Origin: Bdellovibrionales bacterium
GTDB taxonomy: Bacteria > Bdellovibrionota > UBA1018
Length of the DNA: 64,000 bases
Direction: 5' to 3'
NCBI GenBank assembly: GCA_018266355.1
Contig: JAFEAP010000029.1
Location: 140,305 to 204,304 of the forward strand
Part shown: positions 59,545-64,000 of the stretch, one piece after another
How the letters are laid out: each line of letters starts with the position of its first letter
Position numbering within the stretch: the first letter of the stretch is position 1
Made by a program: the position numbers and the translations under genes
The notes under the pieces: generated by a model
Told to the model about the DNA's origin: nothing
Database searches by the model: none
The model's input: only the letters and a program-made list of their open reading frames with translations

Positions 59545-59955
59545 ATGATCCGTACCCAAGAGTTCCAAGCGAAGTTTAAGTCCCTCTTCGAACACGAAAA
59601 GAATCGCCTTCTCTTCTCCGGCCGCGCGTCGAACGAACAGTTCGCGGTCCAGTCGGACGACCTGATGGACGAAGTCGACTTCACGTCGTTCGAAATCGAA
59701 AACCAAATGCGCATGCGCCTCGCGACTCGCGAAGCGCTCTACCTGAAGAAGATCGAAGAAGCTCTCGCGCGCATCCAGGCGGGCACCTTCGGACAATGTG
59801 ACGAGTGCGAGGAAGACATCGAACTTCGCCGCCTCGAAGCGCGTCCGACCACGACTCTCTGCGTGGCGTGCAAGGAAGCGGCGGAGCGGAACGAGAAGCT
59901 CCACATCGACGGTCACTCGCATAAGAGCCTGGGCCGCACGATCAAGTTCGCGTAA
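59545..59955 (+). CDS. DksA/TraR-type zinc-finger protein 1
   Basis: The 136-residue protein has a long N-terminal helix pair and the C4 zinc finger CDECEEDI...CVACKE. The linker LEARPTTTL is typical. DksA-type proteins bind RNA polymerase through the secondary channel and change promoter choice, often with ppGpp. This is the short form without a clear acidic coiled-coil tip (DxxDxA), so it may be a TraR-like regulator rather than true DksA. A close paralogue lies at 61890-62300. The TAGGAG site sets the start. Confidence 0.85.
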   Translation: MIRTQEFQAKFKSLFEHEKNRLLFSGRASNEQFAVQSDDLMDEVDFTSFEIENQMRMRLATREALYLKKIEEALARIQAGTFGQCDECEEDIELRRLEARPTTTLCVACKEAAERNEKLHIDGHSHKSLGRTIKFA

Positions 59956-59966
59956 GTCAGCCTTCC

Positions 59967-60220
59967 GGTCTGTCCGTCAAGGATGACGGGTAGACCCACA
60001 CGGACGTGAAAAACTCCGAGTCATCAGGGAAGGATGCAAGCTGTTGGTCGCCTCGATTCAGTCACAAAGGGGACGTTGGGGCTGAGTTATTCGGGTGACC
60101 AATACGACGGGCGCAGCCGCGGCGGAGGAGAAAGCCCTCCTCCGGCACTCACGCAGGCGCCCCGTTACAGCCAGAGCCGCCGAACGTAAGGGACGACGTT
60201 CGGCGGCTCGACTTTTTTAT
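59967..60220 (+). ncRNA. Candidate structured RNA downstream of the first dksA gene
   Basis: The 348-base gap has no convincing coding frame but several stems: GGTCT-GT-CCGTC with GACGG-GT-AGACC (59967-59996), GGAGGAG/CTCCTCC (about 60124-60143), a GGCTG/CAGCC closing pair around 60076-60117, and the terminator. It may be a 3' UTR or a separate small RNA. I found no match to tmRNA, RNase P, SRP or 6S RNA by eye. Confidence 0.35.
60174..60218 (+). terminator. Intrinsic terminator
   Basis: GAGCCGCCGAACGT and ACGTTCGGCGGCTC form a perfect 14-base-pair stem with an 8-base loop, followed by GACTTTTTT. Confidence 0.9.
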
Positions 60221-60303
60221 GTCGTAAGTAGGCTCGCGCGCCGGATGGGCGGGCTTAGCCCGACCGTAGGAGGGCGAGCTGTTCAGGTCGTGAGCTTGAA
60301 CGT

Positions 60304-61524
60304 TTAGTAGTTCGAGAGGTAACCCTTCACGGCGGAATACTCGACCTGACCGGAGTACACGCGGATGAGTGCTTCCTGGGCGAGCGTGAGCATCCCGCTG
60401 TCCCGCGCGGCTTCGGCGAGGTCCTTCTGGGAAGCGCGGCGATTGATCAAATCCGAAATCGGCGGCGTGACGGTAAGTAGTTCGTAAACCGGCATCCGGC
60501 CCTGATAACCGCCGATGCACTCCTGGCAGCCCGGGCCGGCTTGCATCACCTTCGCGGCCGGGGACATCGGGAGGATCGTCTTCATGTGCAGCAGCGTCGC
60601 GTCGTCGAGCGTCGCGGGCACGCGGCATTTCGGGCAAAGTCGCGAGACGAGACGCTGGGCGAGCGACCCGATGAGGGAACTCGCGATGAAGTTCGGATGG
60701 ATGCCGAAGGCCTCGAGCCGCGGGACGACGCCGAGGGCGTCCCGGGTGTGAAGCGTCGTGAAAACGAGGTGACCGGTCTGGGCGAGCTGAACCGCCGCTT
60801 CGGCCGATTCGGGGTCGCGGACCTCGCCGATGAAGATGACGTCGGCGTCCTGGCGCATGAATGCCTTCGAGAGCTGAGCGAAGCTCGTGTTCTTCCCCAC
60901 CGCCGTGTGACTCACGTAGGGGAGGCGGAGTTCGATCGGATCCTCGGCGGTCACGATTTTCCTCTCCGGGGAGGAAAGCGCGGTCAGGAGCGAATAAATC
61001 GTCGTCGTCTTACCGCTGCCCGCCGGGCCGTTGATCACGATCATGCCCGACTTCTGTTGCAGAAGCGTCTGTATGCTCTTCAGCATGTCGCCGGTCATCC
61101 CGAGCTGCTCGGGGGGAGGAATCTTCTGGGCGCGTTGGAGGCGAATCACGACTTCTTCGCCCTCCGGATTCGGCACGAAGCTGAGGCGGAGGACGAGCGA
61201 TCCCTCCGGCGTGTTCATCGCGATCTGGCCGTCCTGAGGAACGCCGATCTCGGTCGTCGAAATATTCGCGAGCACCTTCAAGCGCGTGAGGATTTCCTTG
61301 TGGCTCTGGCCGATGAAGTCGGTTTTCACGGGTTGGAGTTTTCCGTGCACGCGAAAGCGAAGGAGGTAGGTGAGCGCTCCGCCGCCCGGAGCGGCGCTCA
61401 ATCCGAAATGCAGGTCGCTCGCCTTCGTTCTGATCGCGTTGATCAGGATGAAGTCGACGATCTCTTGGACGTTCGTCGGACGAGCGCGCGGCGGAACGAG
61501 TTGATAGACGCTGGGGGTGGCCAC
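60304..61524 (-). CDS. GspE/PilB-family type II/IV secretion ATPase
   Basis: The 406-residue ATPase has Walker A NGPAGSGKTTTIYSL near residue 160, the Asp box TAEDPIEL, Walker B DVIFIGEVRDPESAE and the His box GHLVFTTLHTRDA. Two CxxC pairs (CPKC and CQEC) give the zinc knuckle typical of GspE/PilB and not of PilT. It lacks the full N-terminal domain of PilB. It should drive pilus or secretion-pseudopilus assembly, or act as a regulatory ATPase. Neighbouring mglA is a known polarity partner of type IV pili ATPases in myxobacteria. Confidence 0.82.
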   Translation of the reverse strand: MATPSVYQLVPPRARPTNVQEIVDFILINAIRTKASDLHFGLSAAPGGGALTYLLRFRVHGKLQPVKTDFIGQSHKEILTRLKVLANISTTEIGVPQDGQIAMNTPEGSLVLRLSFVPNPEGEEVVIRLQRAQKIPPPEQLGMTGDMLKSIQTLLQQKSGMIVINGPAGSGKTTTIYSLLTALSSPERKIVTAEDPIELRLPYVSHTAVGKNTSFAQLSKAFMRQDADVIFIGEVRDPESAEAAVQLAQTGHLVFTTLHTRDALGVVPRLEAFGIHPNFIASSLIGSLAQRLVSRLCPKCRVPATLDDATLLHMKTILPMSPAAKVMQAGPGCQECIGGYQGRMPVYELLTVTPPISDLINRRASQKDLAEAARDSGMLTLAQEALIRVYSGQVEYSAVKGYLSNY

Positions 61525-61624
61525 ACGGATCTCCTTTCGACGTCCTTCGATTGTCTCATCGCGGTCGTTTTTCGGAAATCCGGCAAAATCTGCCGCGCGC
61601 CTTACCGGATCGGTCCGGTCGAGT

Positions 61625-61873
61625 TCAAGGGGTGCATTTCACGAGGAGCTTGGTCGTCGAGGTCACGGTGTCGACGACCTGGTAGGTCTCGGTGTTCGTA
61701 TTGACGATCTTGTACTTCCCCCCGCAGGCGATGCGGGCTTCCTCGTAACAATCCTCGATTTGGGAGCACTTCACGAGCATGTGTTCGGTACCGTCCGGAC
61801 CCACGATCGGGCTCGCGGCCGTCGCGCATCCCGATCCGATCCCAAGCATTAGGAGGATACCGAACTCACGCAT
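61625..61873 (-). CDS. Small lipoprotein
   Basis: The 82-residue product has lipobox GSGC (Cys near residue 16), then a small domain with four cysteines (VKCSQIEDC, IACGGKY, VKCTP) that can make two disulfides. It resembles the small YbbC-type single-domain periplasmic lipoproteins in shape only. It lies 16 bases after the second dksA gene. Function unknown. Confidence 0.6.
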   Translation of the reverse strand: MREFGILLMLGIGSGCATAASPIVGPDGTEHMLVKCSQIEDCYEEARIACGGKYKIVNTNTETYQVVDTVTSTTKLLVKCTP

Positions 61874-61889
61874 CGTTTTTCCTATCCGC

Positions 61890-62300
61890 TCAGGCGTATT
61901 TCTTCGAGAACGACTCGCCGAGCGATTTGTGGGCGAGGCCGGCCGCGGTGTGGACTTCCTTGCGCTCCTGCTCTTCCTTGCACGAAACGCAGAGAGTCGC
62001 CGTCGGGCGCGCTTCGAGGCGCTTGAGTCCGATGTCTTCCTCGCAGGACTCGCAAAGGCCGAAGGTTCCTTCTTCGATGCGTTCGAGCGATTCGTCGATT
62101 TTCTTCAAATAGAGGGTTTCGCGGTTGTTCAGGCGCATCCGCATCGATTGCTCGACGTCGGTCGTGGCTTGGTCGATCTCGTCGAAACGGTCGTCCGCAT
62201 TCACGCTGAAGTCTTCGCGAAGGACCTTGTGATTGAACAAGATCTTCCTTTTTTCCGCGAGGAACATCTTTTTGAAGCGGTTCATCGATTCTTTTCTCAT
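61890..62300 (-). CDS. DksA/TraR-type zinc-finger protein 2
   Basis: The 136-residue protein has the zinc finger CESCEEDI...CVSCKE and the helical N-terminus, with the same length and linker (LEARPTATL) as its paralogue at 59545. Its ATG overlaps the mglA stop (ATGA), with GGGGGAG upstream, so it is made with MglA. The pairing suggests transcriptional control of motility or polarity genes together with MglA. Confidence 0.85.
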   Translation of the reverse strand: MRKESMNRFKKMFLAEKRKILFNHKVLREDFSVNADDRFDEIDQATTDVEQSMRMRLNNRETLYLKKIDESLERIEEGTFGLCESCEEDIGLKRLEARPTATLCVSCKEEQERKEVHTAAGLAHKSLGESFSKKYA

Positions 62301-62890
62301 GGTTTTTCTCCCCCTTTGAGTTCCCGGATCACCCACTGGGTGACCGATTGAAGCGTCTCCATGACCCCGTCTCCGCGACTCGCGACCGCCTCGAAAGACG
62401 GTTTGCGGCCCGGATTGAAGGTCTGCTCGAGTTCTTTCACCGGCAACGCGCTCGGCAAGTCCCGTTTATTGTACTGAAACACGATCGGAAGCTTGTTCGA
62501 GTCGTAGCCTTGGCGCTCGAGATTCCGCGTCAGATTTTCGAAGCTCTCCAGATTCGCTTCCATGCGTTCCGCCTGGCTGTCGACGACGAAAACCACTCCG
62601 TCGACGCCTTTGAGGATGAACTGCTGGGAGACTTCGTAAAAGGTCTGGCCCGGAATCGTGTAGAGGTGGAAGCGCGTCTTGTATCCGCGCACGTCACCCA
62701 CGCCGAGAGGGAGGAAATCGAAGAAGAGCGTACGCTCGTTCTCCGCGTTCCCGGCGAAGAATTTCCCGCGCAGGTCCTGCGCGGTCTGTTCGTAGATGTA
62801 CTGGACGTTCGTCGTCTTCCCGCAGAGGCCGGTCCCGACGTAAACGATCTTACAGTTCACCTCTTTGGTGGAGTAGTTGATGAAGCTCAT
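62297..62890 (-). CDS. mglA: MglA-type small GTPase
   Basis: The 197-residue Ras-like GTPase has P-loop YVGTGLCGKTTNVQYIY, the PGQTFYEVSQQFILKGVDGV switch region and NKRDLPSALP for guanine binding. MglA sets cell polarity and switches type IV pili and gliding motors. MglB is not in view. It overlaps dksA-like gene 2 and follows recR by 33 bases. Confidence 0.93.
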   Translation of the reverse strand: MSFINYSTKEVNCKIVYVGTGLCGKTTNVQYIYEQTAQDLRGKFFAGNAENERTLFFDFLPLGVGDVRGYKTRFHLYTIPGQTFYEVSQQFILKGVDGVVFVVDSQAERMEANLESFENLTRNLERQGYDSNKLPIVFQYNKRDLPSALPVKELEQTFNPGRKPSFEAVASRGDGVMETLQSVTQWVIRELKGGEKP

Positions 62891-62923
62891 CGGGTTACCA
62901 CATCTCGCCTTTTAGAGAGATGC

Positions 62924-63538
62924 TCATCGCATCTCCATGCGATTCTCGATCGCCTTCCCGATCGTCTGGCGATCGGTGTATTCGAGCTGTCCGCCCATCG
63001 GGATGCCGTGCGCGAGCTGGGTCACGCGGACGCCGAGCGGCCGGATGAGACGGGTCAAATAAAGGGAGGTGGCGTCGCCCTCGACGCTCGGATTCATCGC
63101 GAGCAGGACTTCGCGAACCGGCGCGACCGGCGCCCGGAGGCGATCCATCAGTTCGCGGATCTTCAGTTCGTCCGGGCCGATGCCGTCGAGCGGAGAGAGG
63201 GCGCCGTGCAGGACGTGGTAGACGCCCTTGTAAGTGCCCGAGAGTTCGATCGAGTTCATGTCCGACGGCCGTTCGACGACGGAAATCATCGCGCGGTCGC
63301 GGCTCGCGTCGTTGCAGATCCGGCACGGATCCGTGTCGGTGAAGGTGAAGCAGACCGAGCAGAGCCCGACCTTCTTCTTCGCCGCGACGAGCGCGTCCGC
63401 GAGCGCGGCGGCGTACGTCTCGTCCTGCTTCAGGACGTAGTAGGCGAGGCGGGTCGCGGTCTTTTCGCCGATGCCCGGGAGCTTCGAGAGTTCGAAAATC
63501 AGTTTCGAAACCGGATCGGAGGAATTCGGCGTCATCAT
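62924..63538 (-). CDS. recR: Recombination protein RecR
   Basis: RecR acts with RecF and RecO to load RecA on gapped DNA. The 204-residue protein has the HhH segment LIFELSKLPGIGEKTATRLAYYVL, the zinc finger CSVCFTFTDTDPCRIC and the Toprim region ISVVERPSDMNSIELSGTYKGVYHVLHGALSP, ending LAHGIPMGGQLEYTD. The ATG overlaps the dnaX stop (ATGA) with GGAGAGAAG upstream. Confidence 0.95.
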   Translation of the reverse strand: MMTPNSSDPVSKLIFELSKLPGIGEKTATRLAYYVLKQDETYAAALADALVAAKKKVGLCSVCFTFTDTDPCRICNDASRDRAMISVVERPSDMNSIELSGTYKGVYHVLHGALSPLDGIGPDELKIRELMDRLRAPVAPVREVLLAMNPSVEGDATSLYLTRLIRPLGVRVTQLAHGIPMGGQLEYTDRQTIGKAIENRMEMR

Positions 63539-64000
63539 TTCTTCTCTCCTTCGTCGAACTCGATCGGGCCGAGCTCTCCTCCGAAGAGGGAGCGCGCTTC
63601 GGCGATGATCGGGTGGTTCGCGGCGGCGTCCTTCGCCATCTTCTCGCGGTTCGCGAATTCCTTTTCCCGTTTTTCGGCGAGGCTCGTTTCGCGGGTTTCC
63701 CTTACTTCGACGAGGACGCGCTTCACGACGCCGAAATACTCGAGGGTGAATTTCTGGAACTCGCTCAGCGCCGCGACGCTCGTGAGGAGGCCGTGGTAGA
63801 GGTCCGCGTTCGAGGGCGAAAAGACGACGACGAAGTCCTGCTCGATGGTCGTCGGAAACTGGTCGCAAATCGCGTTTTCGAGCGCGTTCGCGATCGCCGG
63901 GCGGGACCCGCGGACGTGGGAGATGAAGCCTTCGAAGGATTTCGGGCCGGCGGGCGCGCGGCTCGCGCCGAGGTTCGAGATCGTCTCGGATACGGGAGTC
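63535..64000 (-). CDS. dnaX: DNA polymerase III gamma/tau subunit, C-terminal part (5' end outside window)
   Basis: The frame is open to the window edge and ends in the typical DnaX tail: KSFEGFISHVRGSRPAIANAL, FVVVFSPSNADLY, and NHPIIAEARSLFGGELG, the FGG end of domain V. About 154 residues are seen. The downstream order dnaX, then recR, agrees with the usual dnaX-(ybaB)-recR set, with ybaB missing here. The ATPase domain is beyond the window. Confidence 0.75.
   Translation of the reverse strand, partial: TPVSETISNLGASRAPAGPKSFEGFISHVRGSRPAIANALENAICDQFPTTIEQDFVVVFSPSNADLYHGLLTSVAALSEFQKFTLEYFGVVKRVLVEVRETRETSLAEKREKEFANREKMAKDAAANHPIIAEARSLFGGELGPIEFDEGEKK

Noticed and set aside
60070..60120. 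GGGGCTGA...GACGGG resemblance to the 5' end of tmRNA
   Set aside because: Spacing is wrong, no tag-peptide frame, T-loop or 3' CCA end is found, and a terminator follows within 150 bases.
59290..60303. Cyclic di-GMP, SAM, glycine or cobalamin riboswitch around the first dksA gene
   Set aside because: None of the conserved boxes of these classes could be found, so only a generic structured RNA is claimed.
1..64000. tRNA, rRNA, CRISPR, insertion sequences, phage or plasmid genes
   Set aside because: I looked for clover-leaf ends, regular repeats and transposase or integrase motifs and found none.

Overview
The window reads as one ordinary chromosomal segment of a high-GC, flagellated, Gram-negative bacterium. 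A Bdellovibrionota or deltaproteobacterial-type lineage fits best. The signs are a gliding-type GTPase MglA next to two small DksA/TraR zinc-finger proteins, a flgF-G-A-H-I operon, flgM-flgN-flgK-flgL followed by csrA-fliW, an EtfAB plus membrane Fe-S oxidoreductase module, many lipoproteins and small secreted proteins, and FtsQ-FtsA-FtsZ. The lineage is an inference from gene content. I see no rRNA, tRNA, CRISPR array, insertion sequence or phage genes, so this is mostly core genome.

Layout. 1-420: 3' end of a probable S1/P1-type nuclease. 571-10206: flagellar rod, rings, hook-associated proteins and their regulators, opened by a sigma-54-like promoter. 10221-14159: envelope proteins and AnmK. 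14172-17003 (minus strand): an M48-like lipoprotein with a lost active site, an AmgK-like sugar kinase and a MurU-like nucleotidyltransferase, probably peptidoglycan recycling together with AnmK. 17199-21062: LysM lipoprotein, deoxynucleoside kinase, TPR protein and a possible outer-membrane protein. 21075-24210: lptM-like gene and lysA-dapA-dapB (lysine/diaminopimelate synthesis). 24247-28051: etfB-etfA and a membrane Fe-S oxidoreductase. 28209-29176: two small envelope proteins. 29310-36733 (minus strand): one long gene run of leucine-type dehydrogenase, 3,5-diaminohexanoate dehydrogenase, B12-dependent lysine 5,6-aminomutase (kamD-kamE), a MoxR AAA+ ATPase, a VWA protein, a 72-residue protein and a DUF421 membrane protein. 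37042-39812: secreted proteins and a cold-shock protein. 39825-45425 (minus strand): an astD/astA/M20/class III aminotransferase cluster for succinylated arginine or ornithine catabolism. 45471-47705: BatE-like protein, BamD, TPR protein. 47721-50443 (minus strand): M16 protease pair. 50494-54172: ftsQ, ftsA, ftsZ. 54254-58746: secreted and membrane proteins and an SDR. 59074-64000: an Ala-rich small protein, two DksA/TraR genes, structured intergenic RNA candidates, a GspE/PilB-like ATPase, mglA, recR and the 3' end of dnaX.

The most interesting signal is the kamD-kamE-moxR-vwa run. A MoxR/VWA pair of the CbbQ/CbbO style sits 13 bp behind a B12 aminomutase and could be its reactivase or cofactor-loading machine. 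The moxR frame ends in a run of ten A residues with an A_AAA_AAG slippery heptamer. The vwa frame is open, without a usual start codon, right back to that run, so a -1 frameshift or slippage fusion is plausible. Other points are structured leader and trailer RNA around the first dksA gene, three sigma-54-like promoters, and a succinyl-type amino-acid pathway in which an M20 deacylase may replace AstE.
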